A stretch of DNA of 64,000 bases from Streptococcus infantis ATCC 700779 (GTDB lineage: Bacteria; Bacillota; Bacilli; Lactobacillales; Streptococcaceae). The translations under genes and the position numbers were made by a program. The notes beneath the pieces were generated by a model. That model was not told where the DNA came from. It saw only the letters and a list, made by a program, of their open reading frames with translations, and made no database searches. Shown piece by piece: positions 32,073 to 40,235 of the stretch (the first letter of the stretch is position 1; each line of letters begins with the position of its first letter). Location: assembly GCF_000187465.1 (NCBI RefSeq), contig NZ_GL732439.1:1583913-1647912 (forward strand), in the 5' to 3' direction.

Positions 32073-32765
32073 ATGCCAGTAAATGAATACGGTCAGATGA
32101 TTGGTGAACCTGTAGATGATACACCTGGAGTTTTGCCTTCACTTGTACGGATAGAAGGGCAGTATACGATTATTGAGGCTCTGTCAGTAGAAAAGCACGC
32201 GAAGGATTTGCTGGCTGTCTATGGCCCAGATAGCCCTCGTGACATGTGGACCTATCTCTTTCAACCACCAGTAGAGAATCTCGAAGAATTAATCGTAGCT
32301 TTGAAGCAGATGATTGAGCGCAAGGATCGCTTCTATTATACGATTATCGATAAAGTGACTGGAAAGGCGTTGGGGACTTTTTCTCTCATGCGTATTGACC
32401 AAGCCAATCGCACCATTGAAGTTGGCGCGGTGACTTTTTCTCCGGCTCTCAAACATACCAGGATGGGAACAGAAGCTCACTATTTGCTAGCCCGTTATGT
32501 CTTTGAAGAACTCAACTATCGACGCTATGAGTGGAAGTGCGACGCCCTCAATCTTCCATCTAGAAAAGCAGCAGAACGTTTGGGCTTTGTCTATGAAGGC
32601 ACCTTCCGCCAAGCTGTTATCTATAAAGGTCGCACCAGAGATACGGATTGGTTGTCCATGATCGATAAGGACTGGCCACAAGTCAAAGCTCGTTTGGAAA
32701 CATGGTTGGCTCCTAAAAACTTTGATAAAAATGGGCAGCAGATAAAATCGCTTAGGCAATATTAG
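32073..32765 (+). CDS. GNAT acetyltransferase, RimJ/RimL type
   Basis: Cytoplasmic acetyltransferase of 230 residues. It shows the GNAT fold with a long N-terminal extension (PVNEYGQMIGEPVDDTPG), then FYYTIIDKVTGKALGTFSLMRID, EVGAVTFSP, and the C-terminal WKCDALNLPSRKAAERLGF typical of the RimJ-like group. AAGGAGAAAAC precedes the ATG. It is followed 12 bp later by a second GNAT gene, so the pair is cotranscribed. The acetylated substrate is unknown. Confidence 0.88.
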   Translation: MPVNEYGQMIGEPVDDTPGVLPSLVRIEGQYTIIEALSVEKHAKDLLAVYGPDSPRDMWTYLFQPPVENLEELIVALKQMIERKDRFYYTIIDKVTGKALGTFSLMRIDQANRTIEVGAVTFSPALKHTRMGTEAHYLLARYVFEELNYRRYEWKCDALNLPSRKAAERLGFVYEGTFRQAVIYKGRTRDTDWLSMIDKDWPQVKARLETWLAPKNFDKNGQQIKSLRQY

Positions 32766-32777
32766 AAAGGTTCTACT

Positions 32778-33200
32778 ATGATAAAATTTACAAAAGAATC
32801 CTCTGTTTCAATTGATGACGTTTTACATCTCTATCAGGCAGTTGGTTGGACAAACTATACCAATCAGCCACAGATGATGGAGCAGGCCTTGTCTCATTCG
32901 CTAACGACTTATCTTGCGCGTGATGGTGAGGAAATCGTTGGTTTAATGCGTCTGGTTGGAGACGGTTTTTCATCGGTTTTTGTCCAGGATTTGATTGTTT
33001 TGCCTAGCTATCAGCGCCAAGGAATTGGCAGCAACTTGATGAAAGAAGCCTTAGCTGACTATAAGGATGCCTACCAAATACAACTAGCGACTGAACAGAC
33101 AGAAAAAAACTTGGGTTTTTACCGTTCTCTGGGGTTTGAAACCTTATCTACTTATGATTGTACAGGAATGATTTGGGTAGATCGAAAAAAATTTAAATAA
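32778..33200 (+). CDS. Small GNAT acetyltransferase
   Basis: Cytoplasmic N-acetyltransferase of 140 residues. Motif A is clear in FVQDLIVLPSYQRQGIGSNLMKEAL, and ATEQTEKNLGFYRSLGFE is the C-terminal motif B region. Family members of this length often act on small molecules or aminoglycoside-like compounds, but the substrate cannot be assigned. It follows the longer GNAT gene with AGAAAGG as ribosome site. The CiaR box of the next small RNA starts 10 bp after its stop. Confidence 0.87.
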   Translation: MIKFTKESSVSIDDVLHLYQAVGWTNYTNQPQMMEQALSHSLTTYLARDGEEIVGLMRLVGDGFSSVFVQDLIVLPSYQRQGIGSNLMKEALADYKDAYQIQLATEQTEKNLGFYRSLGFETLSTYDCTGMIWVDRKKFK

Positions 33201-33209
33201 TTCTTTTAT

Positions 33210-33242
33210 CTTAAGTTAACTTTAAGTTTACTCATGTATCAT
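33210..33242 (+). promoter_or_regulatory. CiaR box and -10 of the first csRNA
   Basis: CTTAAG-TTAAC-TTTAAG (33210-33226) is followed after 10 bases by TATCAT (33237-33242). This matches the CiaR pattern NTTAAG-N5-WTTAAG at the position used for activated promoters. Confidence 0.85.
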
Positions 33243-33248
33243 GTAATC

Positions 33249-33348
33249 ATTAAGTAAAGACCTCCTAACTTTATTTAATAGAAATCCTAAACTTTTCTTT
33301 TTCATAATAATCTCCCTAAAGAAGCCACCAAATCAGGTGGCTTTTTTT
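33249..33348 (+). ncRNA. csRNA-like CiaR-dependent small RNA, copy 1
   Basis: A transcript of about 100 nt is predicted between the CiaR promoter and a strong terminator (arms GCCACC and GGTGGC, then a T run). It carries CCTCCT and the single-stranded stretch AATAATCTCCCT, both complementary to ribosome binding sites, as in the known streptococcal csRNAs that block translation. About 90 bp are nearly identical to copy 2 beyond the ABC transporter genes. The RNA 5' end is inferred from the -10 position. Confidence 0.85.
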
Positions 33349-33380
33349 ATGTTCAAATGCAGAAGTTTTAAGGTAGAATT

Positions 33381-33410
33381 GACCACATAATCATCCATTT
33401 CGACCACATA
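33381..33410 (+). promoter_or_regulatory. Direct repeat GACCACATA x2, 21-bp period (LytTR-type operator)
   Basis: Two perfect 9-bp copies (33381-33389, 33402-33410) are spaced by 12 bp, exactly two helical turns. They lie 34 bp before a TGTTAGACT extended -10 (TAGACT at 33445-33450). LytTR regulators bind such 9-bp direct repeats containing an ACCA core. The regulator is not in the window. Confidence 0.6.
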
Positions 33411-33477
33411 GCACCAAACTATATTTTTTCTTTTTCCTTTTTGTTAGACTGAAGGTGTAAAAAAGGGGGAAGGAAAT

Positions 33478-34341
33478 ATGATTTTACAAGCAAAAGGCCT
33501 CACTAAGAACTATGGAGACCATACAGCAGTAAAAGATATAAATTTAGAGTTTAAAAAAGGAAGTTTTAACGCAATCTTAGGACCTAATGGGGCTGGCAAA
33601 TCGACTACGATTTCAATGTTAATCGGACTTAAACGAGCAACTAATGGTCAAATCATCTATGCGCCCAATACTCGGATTGGAGTTGTTTTTCAAGCAAGTG
33701 TATTGGATGAAAAGTTGACGGTCAAAGAAAACCTAGCCATTCGTGCCCAGCAGTATAAGGAGATTAAAGGTGGTCGTGTGGAAGATTTAATCAATCAACT
33801 AGGGTTGACTGCTTTTCAGAAACAACTTTATGGAACTTTATCAGGAGGACAGAAACGTCGAGTTGACATTGCTCGGGCTCTCCTATCCAATCCCGATATT
33901 TTATTTCTAGATGAGCCTACGACTGGACTAGATATTCAGACTCGCAAATCCATTTGGGATTTATTGTATCGTCTACAAAGAGATGAAGGGATGACTATTA
34001 TCTTAACGACTCATTATCTGGATGAAGCAGATGAGGCAGATCAACTTTATATTATAGATCATGGAAAGGTTATTGCCCAAGGTTCTGCTGCTGAAATTAA
34101 AAGTGAGTACGCTTCCAATCTTTTAAAAATTTGTTTTAAAGACAAGCAGGTGGAGAAATTCTTACCTAAAAATATGCCTGTGGAAAAGGAAAATGAGTTT
34201 GAGTATAGTCTTTATCCTAAGAGCCAATTGGAAGCTATTGATTATTTGACCCAAGTTCGTGAGAAGATTGCTAGCTTTGAATTTCGTCCAGGAACTATGG
34301 ATGATGCCTTCATAGCCCTTACAGGAAGAGAGGTGCGCTAA
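33478..34341 (+). CDS. ABC transporter ATP-binding protein
   Basis: Cytoplasmic ATPase of 287 residues, partner of the following permease. Walker A is GPNGAGKST, the Q-loop is VVFQAS, the signature is LSGGQKRR, Walker B is ILFLDEPTTGLD, and the H-loop is TTHYLDEADEAD. The C-terminal 80 residues are the regulatory extension of drug/bacteriocin-type exporters. GGGGGAAGG precedes the ATG. Its stop overlaps the permease start (TAATG). A LytTR-type direct repeat upstream suggests control by a signal-responsive regulator encoded elsewhere. The two genes are bracketed by duplicate csRNA genes. Confidence 0.93.
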   Translation: MILQAKGLTKNYGDHTAVKDINLEFKKGSFNAILGPNGAGKSTTISMLIGLKRATNGQIIYAPNTRIGVVFQASVLDEKLTVKENLAIRAQQYKEIKGGRVEDLINQLGLTAFQKQLYGTLSGGQKRRVDIARALLSNPDILFLDEPTTGLDIQTRKSIWDLLYRLQRDEGMTIILTTHYLDEADEADQLYIIDHGKVIAQGSAAEIKSEYASNLLKICFKDKQVEKFLPKNMPVEKENEFEYSLYPKSQLEAIDYLTQVREKIASFEFRPGTMDDAFIALTGREVR

Positions 34342-35195
34342 TGTTAGCCTTATTAAAACGTGATTTTTTATTGTATTTTCGTAATCGTTCAGGAGTCTTT
34401 TTCTCATTACTGGGAGCTTTGATTTCCTTTCTACTCTATATCATTTTTTTGCAGAAAAATTTGATGGATGCCTGGTCCCAACTTCCTGATAATAAGAGCC
34501 TTTTAAATAACTGGCTGATGGGTGGAACCTTGGCTGTGACTGGGATTACAACCAGTTTTACAGCTTTGTCCCAGATGGTACAAGACCGTGAAAATCAAGT
34601 GGATCAGGATCTCTTTTTGACAGACTTAGGGAGCTGGGGCTTGCAACTGTCTTATCTTATTAGTAGCCTTATCATTTCCTTTGTTATGCAAGCCTTTATG
34701 CTTATTGTTATGAGCCTTTATTTTCAAGAAATTCCAGCTATGAGTAAGCTATTTGAAATAAGTTTAATCATGCTGCTAAGTAGTCTCCTTTCAACATTGG
34801 TAAATGCACTCTTGATTTACCATTTCCAGTCAGTAGATAGTCTGGGTAAATTGGCTACCATTGTAGGTACAGCTTCAGGATTTTTAGTAGGAACTTATGT
34901 ACCAATGGGAATTCTTCCTAACTTCGCTCAAGTTCTCATGAAATGCACACCAGCTACCTATCTTGCTTCTCTCTATAGACAGGTCTTAATGAAGGAGCAA
35001 TTAGAAACTACATTTATGGGGAATAGTAGCTTATTAGAAGAGTTCCAAGAAAAATTAGGAATCCGGCTTAATTGGCAGAACCTTTTAACAAAGGAAGAAA
35101 CATACTTAATAGTGGTGAGTATCTGCCTCCTAACTTTTCTGCTTTGGCTGGTAGTAGTTAAAATCTCTAGCAAAAAAATAAAAATTATAGGTTAA
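34341..35195 (+). CDS. ABC-2 type transporter permease
   Basis: Membrane subunit of 284 residues with six predicted transmembrane segments. The N-terminus MLALLKRDFLLYFRNRSGVFFSLLG is typical of ABC-2 permeases, with TVGTASGFLVGTYVPMGILPNF-like sequence before the last helices and a larger extracellular loop near residues 210-250. It overlaps the ATPase stop by one base. The CiaR box of csRNA copy 2 covers its stop codon (35191-35196). Substrate unknown; export of a peptide or toxic compound is likely from the family. Confidence 0.9.
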   Translation: MLALLKRDFLLYFRNRSGVFFSLLGALISFLLYIIFLQKNLMDAWSQLPDNKSLLNNWLMGGTLAVTGITTSFTALSQMVQDRENQVDQDLFLTDLGSWGLQLSYLISSLIISFVMQAFMLIVMSLYFQEIPAMSKLFEISLIMLLSSLLSTLVNALLIYHFQSVDSLGKLATIVGTASGFLVGTYVPMGILPNFAQVLMKCTPATYLASLYRQVLMKEQLETTFMGNSSLLEEFQEKLGIRLNWQNLLTKEETYLIVVSICLLTFLLWLVVVKISSKKIKIIG

Positions 35196-35223
35196 GTTAA
35201 CTTTAAGTCTTCTCTTGTATCAT
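35191..35223 (+). promoter_or_regulatory. CiaR box and -10 of the second csRNA
   Basis: GTTAAG-TTAAC-TTTAAG (35191-35207), then 10 bases, then TATCAT (35218-35223). The spacing equals that of copies 1 and 3. The box begins inside the last codons of the permease gene. Confidence 0.85.
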
Positions 35224-35229
35224 ATAATT

Positions 35230-35328
35230 ATTAAGTAAAGGCCTCCTAACTTTATTTAATAGAAATCCTAAACTTTTCTTTTTCATAATAATCTCCCTAA
35301 AGAAGCCACCAAATCAGGTGGCTTTTTT
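35230..35328 (+). ncRNA. csRNA-like CiaR-dependent small RNA, copy 2
   Basis: Predicted RNA of about 99 nt, nearly identical to copy 1 from TTAAGTAAAG through the GCCACC/GGTGGC terminator, including CCTCCT and AATAATCTCCCT. It ends just before the ruvB promoter, and the terminator T-tract overlaps the likely ruvB -35 (TTGTTT, 35327-35332). Confidence 0.85.
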
Positions 35329-35349
35329 GTTTGTAGGCTGGATTTTTGC

Positions 35350-35355
35350 TATAAT
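35350..35355 (+). promoter_or_regulatory. ruvB -10 box six bases before the ATG
   Basis: TGCTATAAT is an extended -10 whose last base is separated from the ruvB ATG by six bases, placing the expected transcription start at or next to the A of the start codon. TTGTTT lies 17 bases further upstream. Confidence 0.7.
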
Positions 35356-35361
35356 AGGAAC

Positions 35362-36360
35362 ATGAGTAGAATTTTAGATAATGAAATCATGGGTGATGAG
35401 GAGTTGGTAGAACGTACCCTCCGTCCCCAATATTTACGTGAATATATCGGACAAGACAAGGTCAAGGATCAGCTTCAAATCTTTATCGAGGCAGCAAAAA
35501 TGCGTGATGAGGCGCTGGATCATGTTCTTTTATTTGGCCCTCCAGGTCTCGGGAAAACAACCATGGCTTTTGTCATTGCCAATGAATTGGGAGTTAATCT
35601 CAAGCAGACGTCTGGTCCCGTTATCGAAAAAGCCGGTGATTTGGTAGCAATTTTGAATGACTTGGAGCCAGGAGATGTTCTTTTTATTGACGAGATTCAT
35701 CGCTTACCCATGTCGGTAGAAGAGGTACTTTACAGTGCCATGGAAGACTTCTACATTGACATCATGATTGGTGCAGGAGAAGCTAGCCGTAGTGTCCATC
35801 TAGATTTGCCACCTTTTACCTTGATTGGGGCGACGACTCGTGCTGGGATGCTTTCGAATCCTCTTCGTGCCCGTTTTGGGATTACAGGCCACATGGAATA
35901 TTATACCCATGCTGACTTGACGGAGATTGTTGAGCGAACGGCAGATATCTTTGAGATGGAAATTACCCACGAGGCTGCTTCCGAGTTAGCTTTACGCAGT
36001 CGTGGCACTCCTCGTATTGCCAATCGTCTCCTCAAGCGCGTGCGTGACTTTGCGCAGATTATGGGCGATGGCTTGATTGATGATGTCATTACGGATAAGG
36101 CTCTTACTATGCTGGATGTAGACCATGAAGGTTTGGACTATGTGGACCAAAAAATCCTTCGCACCATGATTGAGATGTACGGTGGTGGTCCTGTCGGTCT
36201 CGGGACTCTTTCTGTGAATATCGCCGAAGAGCGTGAGACAGTGGAGGATATGTATGAACCTTACCTGATCCAGAAAGGCTTTATCATGCGGACTCGTTCT
36301 GGACGGGTGGCAACTGCTAAGGCATATGAGCATTTAGGTTATGAATACAGTGAAAAATGA
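35362..36360 (+). CDS. ruvB: Holliday junction branch migration ATPase RuvB
   Basis: Cytoplasmic hexameric motor of 332 residues driving branch migration with RuvA. It shows [18 protein letters not shown], Walker [10 protein letters not shown], Walker [10 protein letters not shown], sensor 1 LIGATTRAG and the C-terminal winged helix ([24 protein letters not shown]). The start codon is only six bases from the -10, so the mRNA may be leaderless and the AGGA before the ATG may not be transcribed. The 3' end overlaps the next gene by 20 bp. Confidence 0.97.
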   Translation: MSRILDNEIMGDEELVERTLRPQYLREYIGQDKVKDQLQIFIEAAKMRDEALDHVLLFGPPGLGKTTMAFVIANELGVNLKQTSGPVIEKAGDLVAILNDLEPGDVLFIDEIHRLPMSVEEVLYSAMEDFYIDIMIGAGEASRSVHLDLPPFTLIGATTRAGMLSNPLRARFGITGHMEYYTHADLTEIVERTADIFEMEITHEAASELALRSRGTPRIANRLLKRVRDFAQIMGDGLIDDVITDKALTMLDVDHEGLDYVDQKILRTMIEMYGGGPVGLGTLSVNIAEERETVEDMYEPYLIQKGFIMRTRSGRVATAKAYEHLGYEYSEK

Positions 36361-36925
36361 GCAAGAAATTCTAGATGCTTTCAGAGAAAATCCAGATATG
36401 ATGACCATTCTGACCATCATTCGTGACCTTGGTCTGAAAGATTCGTGGTTGGCGGCAGGTTCTGTCAGGAATTTCATTTGGAATCTCTTGTCAGACAAAT
36501 CGCCTTTTGATCATGAAACGGACGTGGATGTGATTTTCTTTGACCCAGATGTGAGTTATGAAGAAACGCTGGCAATAGAAAACAAGTTGAGAGAGGACTT
36601 CCCCCAGTATCAGTGGGAGTTGAAAAATCAAGTCTATATGCATCAGCATAGTCCTCACACTGCGCCCTATACCAGTTCTCGTGATGCTATGAGTAAGTAT
36701 CCCGAGCGTTGCACGGCGGTAGGCCTTCGCTTGAATGAAGATTCCACATTAGAGCTCTTTGCCCCCTATGGTTTAGAGGATATTTTAAAGTTTCAGGTTT
36801 CCCCGACTCCTCATTTCCTAGATAATGAGGAGCGAATGAAACTCTATCAAGAGCGGTTGCTCAAGAAAAATTGGCAAGAAAAATGGAAAAATCTCACTTT
36901 CTCAAAAAACTTAAGAAAAATTTAA
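36341..36925 (+). CDS. Nucleotidyltransferase family protein (DUF925-like)
   Basis: Cytoplasmic protein of 194 residues. It has a nucleotidyltransferase-like core with the G-S motif [10 protein letters not shown] and the acidic pair in [13 protein letters not shown], followed by [15 protein letters not shown] sequence ([13 protein letters not shown]) and a helical C-terminus. Proteins of this family are common next to ruvB in streptococci, but the substrate is unknown. It overlaps ruvB by 20 bp, so the two are cotranslated. The CiaR box of the third csRNA lies inside its last codons. Confidence 0.85.
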   Translation: MNTVKNEQEILDAFRENPDMMTILTIIRDLGLKDSWLAAGSVRNFIWNLLSDKSPFDHETDVDVIFFDPDVSYEETLAIENKLREDFPQYQWELKNQVYMHQHSPHTAPYTSSRDAMSKYPERCTAVGLRLNEDSTLELFAPYGLEDILKFQVSPTPHFLDNEERMKLYQERLLKKNWQEKWKNLTFSKNLRKI

Positions 36926-36942
36926 GTTAGGGGCGGTATACT
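36910..36942 (+). promoter_or_regulatory. CiaR box and -10 of the third csRNA
   Basis: CTTAAG-AAAAA-TTTAAG (36910-36926), then 10 bases, then TATACT (36937-36942). The box is inside the coding end of the nucleotidyltransferase gene. Confidence 0.85.
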
Positions 36943-36948
36943 AGGTTC

Positions 36949-37042
36949 ATAAGTTAAGAGAAACTTAACTTAAACTCCTAAAACTTTTTCATAATAATCT
37001 CCCTATAAAAAAATTAAGTCGCCCAATTAGGCGACTTTTTTT
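36949..37042 (+). ncRNA. csRNA-like CiaR-dependent small RNA, copy 3
   Basis: Predicted RNA of about 93 nt. Its 5' half forms a hairpin (AAGTTAAG and CTTAACTT), different from copies 1 and 2. The middle TTTTTCATAATAATCTCCCT is shared with the other two and can pair with a ribosome site and start codon. The terminator has arms AAGTCGCC and GGCGACTT and a T run. It shares the promoter layout of the other copies. Confidence 0.83.
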
Positions 37043-37067
37043 GTTCTAAGTCTATGCTTTTTCATGA

Positions 37068-37073
37068 TATAAT
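37068..37073 (+). promoter_or_regulatory. rsuA -10 box six bases before the ATG
   Basis: TGATATAAT extended -10 followed by six bases and the rsuA ATG, with no ribosome site in between. Transcription should begin at the start codon. Confidence 0.7.
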
Positions 37074-37079
37074 AGCCCT

Positions 37080-37802
37080 ATGAGATTAGATAAATTTTTA
37101 GTAGCCTGTGCTGTTGGGAGTCGGACTGAGGTTAAAAACTTTCTCAAGTCAGGGCGCGTGACGGTCAATGGCAAGAAAGAAAAATCTGCCAAGCTACAAA
37201 TTGATGAAGAGACAGACGAGATTTGCTTTGACGGGCAAAAGCTAGACTACGAGGAGTTTGTTTACTATATGATGAACAAGCCTCAGGGCGTTATCTCAGC
37301 GACTGAAGATCCTAAACACAAGACAGTTTTGGATTTGTTGGATGACTATGCACGTGCCAAGGAAGTTTTCCCAGTAGGGCGCTTGGATATCGATACGCAT
37401 GGACTCTTGCTCTTGACCAATGATGGCAAACTGGCTCATGCCCTTCTTTCACCTAAACGCCATGTGGATAAAACCTATCTTGCGCAGGTCAAGGGAATCA
37501 TGACAGATACAGATGTTGAGACATTTGCCAAGGGAATTCCACTCAAGGACTTTACCTGTCAGCCTGCCAAGCTGGAGCTTGTGTCGATTGATACGGAAAA
37601 GGATCAAAGCCTGGTCCGAGTGACCATTGCAGAAGGGAAATTCCACCAGGTCAAACGGATGGTAGCCTACTGTGGTAAGGAAGTTGTGGACTTGCAACGT
37701 TTAACCATGGGAACTTTGACCTTGGATGAGGATTTGAAACGTGGAGAATGGCGTCGCTTAAGCAAGGAAGAACTAGAAGTCTTGCTTGAAAGTGTTCAGT
37801 AA
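37080..37802 (+). CDS. rsuA: Pseudouridine synthase, RsuA family
   Basis: Cytoplasmic rRNA-modifying enzyme of 240 residues. An S4 RNA-binding domain occupies about 1-60 (MRLDKFLVACAVGSRTEVKNFLKSGRV is its start). The catalytic domain carries VGRLDIDTHGLLLLTNDG with the nucleophile Asp and the C-terminal EGKFHQVKRM. By family it makes pseudouridine 516 of 16S rRNA; a paralogue acting on 23S rRNA cannot be excluded. The -10 box lies six bases before the ATG, so a leaderless mRNA is likely. Confidence 0.93.
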   Translation: MRLDKFLVACAVGSRTEVKNFLKSGRVTVNGKKEKSAKLQIDEETDEICFDGQKLDYEEFVYYMMNKPQGVISATEDPKHKTVLDLLDDYARAKEVFPVGRLDIDTHGLLLLTNDGKLAHALLSPKRHVDKTYLAQVKGIMTDTDVETFAKGIPLKDFTCQPAKLELVSIDTEKDQSLVRVTIAEGKFHQVKRMVAYCGKEVVDLQRLTMGTLTLDEDLKRGEWRRLSKEELEVLLESVQ

Positions 37803-37814
37803 AGTGGATAATCG

Positions 37815-37845
37815 GAAAAGGTAGGGAAAATGTCCCTGCCTTTTT
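37815..37845 (+). terminator. rsuA terminator
   Basis: Arms AAAGGTAGGGA and TCCCTGCCTTT with one G-T pair and a T run, 13 bp after the stop codon. Confidence 0.8.
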
Positions 37846-37909
37846 CAGTTTTTGGTTGCTTCCTTTGTGAAAAGCGTTATAATAGACAGTAAGAAAAAAG
37901 GAGGATTTT

Positions 37910-39244
37910 ATGAACGCGATTCAAGAATCATTTACAGATAAATTATTTGCCAACTATGAAGCAAATGTAAAATACCAAGCTATCGAAAATGCAGCTAGTC
38001 ACAATGGAATTTTTGCAGCCCTTGAGCGTCGTCAAAGCCATGTAGACAACACACCTGTTTTCTCACTTGACTTGACTAAGGACAAGGTCACTAACCAGAA
38101 AGCATCTGGTCGTTGCTGGATGTTTGCGGCACTTAATACTTTCCGCCACAAACTCATCTCTCAATACAAACTTGAAAACTTTGAATTGTCACAAGCCCAC
38201 ACCTTCTTCTGGGACAAGTATGAAAAATCAAACTGGTTCTTGGAGCAAGTGATTGCGACAGCTGACCAAGAATTGACGAGCCGCAAGGTTAGTTTCCTGC
38301 TCCAAACTCCACAACAAGATGGTGGTCAGTGGGATATGGTGGTTTCTCTCTTTGAGAAATACGGTGTCGTTCCTAAGTCTGTTTATCCAGAGTCTGTTTC
38401 ATCTAGCAGTAGCCGTGAGCTCAATGCAATCCTTAACAAATTGCTTCGTCAAGATGCTCAAATCTTGCGTGACCTCTTGGCTTCTGGCGCTGACCAAGCG
38501 ACTGTTCAAGCTAAGAAAGAAGACCTCTTGCAAGAAATCTTTAACTTTCTTGCCATGTCACTAGGTCTTCCACCACGTCAGTTTGACTTTGCTTATCGCG
38601 ATAAGGACAACAACTACCAAAGCGAAAAAGGCATCACACCACAAGAGTTTTACAAGAAATACGTTGACCTTCCACTAGAAGACTACGTTTCTGTGATCAA
38701 TGCTCCAACTGCTGATAAACCATATGGTAAATCATATACAGTTGAGATGCTGGGGAATGTTGTTGGTAGCCGTGCAGTTCGCTACATCAACGTACCGATG
38801 GAACGCTTGAAAGAATTGGCTATTGCCCAAATGCAAACAGGAGAAACTGTCTGGTTTGGTTCAGATGTCGGCCAGCTCAGCAACCGTAAAGCAGGAATCC
38901 TTGCGACAGATGTTTATGACTTTGAATCAAGTATGGACATTCAACTCACTCAAGACAAGGCAGGACGTTTGGACTACAGCGAAAGCTTGATGACCCACGC
39001 TATGGTCTTGACAGGTGTTGATTTGGATGAAAATGGTAAATCAACTAAGTGGAAAGTTGAAAACTCATGGGGAGACAAGGTCGGTGCAGATGGTTACTTT
39101 GTTGCTTCAGATGCTTGGATGGACGAATACACTTACCAAATCGTTGTTCGTAAGGAATTACTAACAGCAGAAGAACAAGCTGCCTATGAAGCAGAACCAA
39201 TCGTACTCGCTCCATGGGATCCAATGGGTGCCTTGGCAGAATAA
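37910..39244 (+). CDS. pepC: Aminopeptidase C (bleomycin hydrolase-type)
   Basis: Cytoplasmic papain-family cysteine aminopeptidase of 444 residues releasing N-terminal residues from peptides. The catalytic Cys is in NQKASGRCWMFAALN, the His in LMTHAMVLTGVD and the Asn in KVENSWGD. TTGCTT and TATAAT with 16-base spacing precede AAAGGAGG. It converges on manN across a shared terminator. Confidence 0.97.
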   Translation: MNAIQESFTDKLFANYEANVKYQAIENAASHNGIFAALERRQSHVDNTPVFSLDLTKDKVTNQKASGRCWMFAALNTFRHKLISQYKLENFELSQAHTFFWDKYEKSNWFLEQVIATADQELTSRKVSFLLQTPQQDGGQWDMVVSLFEKYGVVPKSVYPESVSSSSSRELNAILNKLLRQDAQILRDLLASGADQATVQAKKEDLLQEIFNFLAMSLGLPPRQFDFAYRDKDNNYQSEKGITPQEFYKKYVDLPLEDYVSVINAPTADKPYGKSYTVEMLGNVVGSRAVRYINVPMERLKELAIAQMQTGETVWFGSDVGQLSNRKAGILATDVYDFESSMDIQLTQDKAGRLDYSESLMTHAMVLTGVDLDENGKSTKWKVENSWGDKVGADGYFVASDAWMDEYTYQIVVRKELLTAEEQAAYEAEPIVLAPWDPMGALAE

Positions 39245-39252
39245 TTGAAAAT

Positions 39253-39289
39253 AAAAAAGAATCAGATGATAAATCTGATTCTTTTTTTG
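39253..39289. terminator. Bidirectional terminator between pepC and manN
   Basis: Arms AAAAGAATCAGAT and ATCTGATTCTTTT around a short loop, A-rich left and T-rich right, serving both converging units. Confidence 0.88.
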
Positions 39290-39309
39290 TTTGTACATTC
39301 TCACCGAGA

Positions 39310-40221
39310 TTACATGATACCGAAGAAACGAGCTGCGATACCAACTGCAAAGAGGGCAAGAATGATTGTGATTGGAGATACTTTTTTCTTAAGCAACCAC
39401 ATGCAAAGGAAAGTAAGGAGAAGTCCCATCAATCCTGGGATCAATGAGTTCAACTGACCTTGAAGCGTTTGTGGTTGAACGCTATCCAAGCTCATACCAC
39501 TAAGTGCTTGACCAAGAATTCCCTTCAATTCTCCACCTGTAACAGCACCTTCTGGGAAGTTGATGTAGGCACCTTCTGATAATTGTTTACCTGGAAGGTT
39601 GATAGTGAAGTTGATGGATACCCAACGTTGTACAAGAACGGCAAGGATAAACATACCAAGGATAGAAGCTCCTTTAGTGATGTCTTTCAAGATACCACCT
39701 GACATGTCTTTAGTGATTTCAGATCCAGCCTTGTAACCAAACTCTTGTGTGTACCATAGGAAAGACATACGGATTGCATTCCATCCAAAGAAGAAGAGAA
39801 GTGGTCCAACGATATTACCAGTTGCAGCAAGTGAAGCACCAAGGGCACCAAGGATCGGACGAACTGTAAACCAGAAGACTGGGTCACCGATACCAGCAAG
39901 AGGTCCCATCATACCAATCTTAACACCTTGGATAGCAGCGTCATCGATTTCAGTACCGTTAGCGCGTTCTTCTTCAAGTGCAAGAGTAACCCCCATGATT
40001 GGAGCAGCTACGTATGGGTGAGTGTTGAAGAATTCAAGGTGACGCTCAAGAGCAGCTGCTTGGTCTTCTTTTTTAGTGTAAAGTTTCTTGATAGCTGGGA
40101 TCAAAGAGTAAGCCCAACCTAAGTTTTGCATACGTTCGTAGTTCCAAGAACCTTGAAGGAATTGTGAACGCCACCAAACTTTTTGGCGATCTGATTTTGA
40201 TAATTGAATTTTTTCAGCCAT
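39310..40221 (-). CDS. manN: PTS mannose/fructose/sorbose transporter subunit IID
   Basis: Membrane subunit of 303 residues of the main glucose/mannose PTS. The N-terminal WWRSQFLQGSWNYERMQNLGW and GPLAGIGDPVFWFTVRPI are the EIID signatures. The C-terminal half has hydrophobic segments ending in LALFAVGIAARFFGIM. It is the last gene of manLMN, 14 bp after manM. The EIIC-EIID pair is also the receptor for several class II bacteriocins by family knowledge. Confidence 0.96.
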   Translation of the reverse strand: MAEKIQLSKSDRQKVWWRSQFLQGSWNYERMQNLGWAYSLIPAIKKLYTKKEDQAAALERHLEFFNTHPYVAAPIMGVTLALEEERANGTEIDDAAIQGVKIGMMGPLAGIGDPVFWFTVRPILGALGASLAATGNIVGPLLFFFGWNAIRMSFLWYTQEFGYKAGSEITKDMSGGILKDITKGASILGMFILAVLVQRWVSINFTINLPGKQLSEGAYINFPEGAVTGGELKGILGQALSGMSLDSVQPQTLQGQLNSLIPGLMGLLLTFLCMWLLKKKVSPITIILALFAVGIAARFFGIM

Positions 40222-40235
40222 GATTGTTCCCCTTT

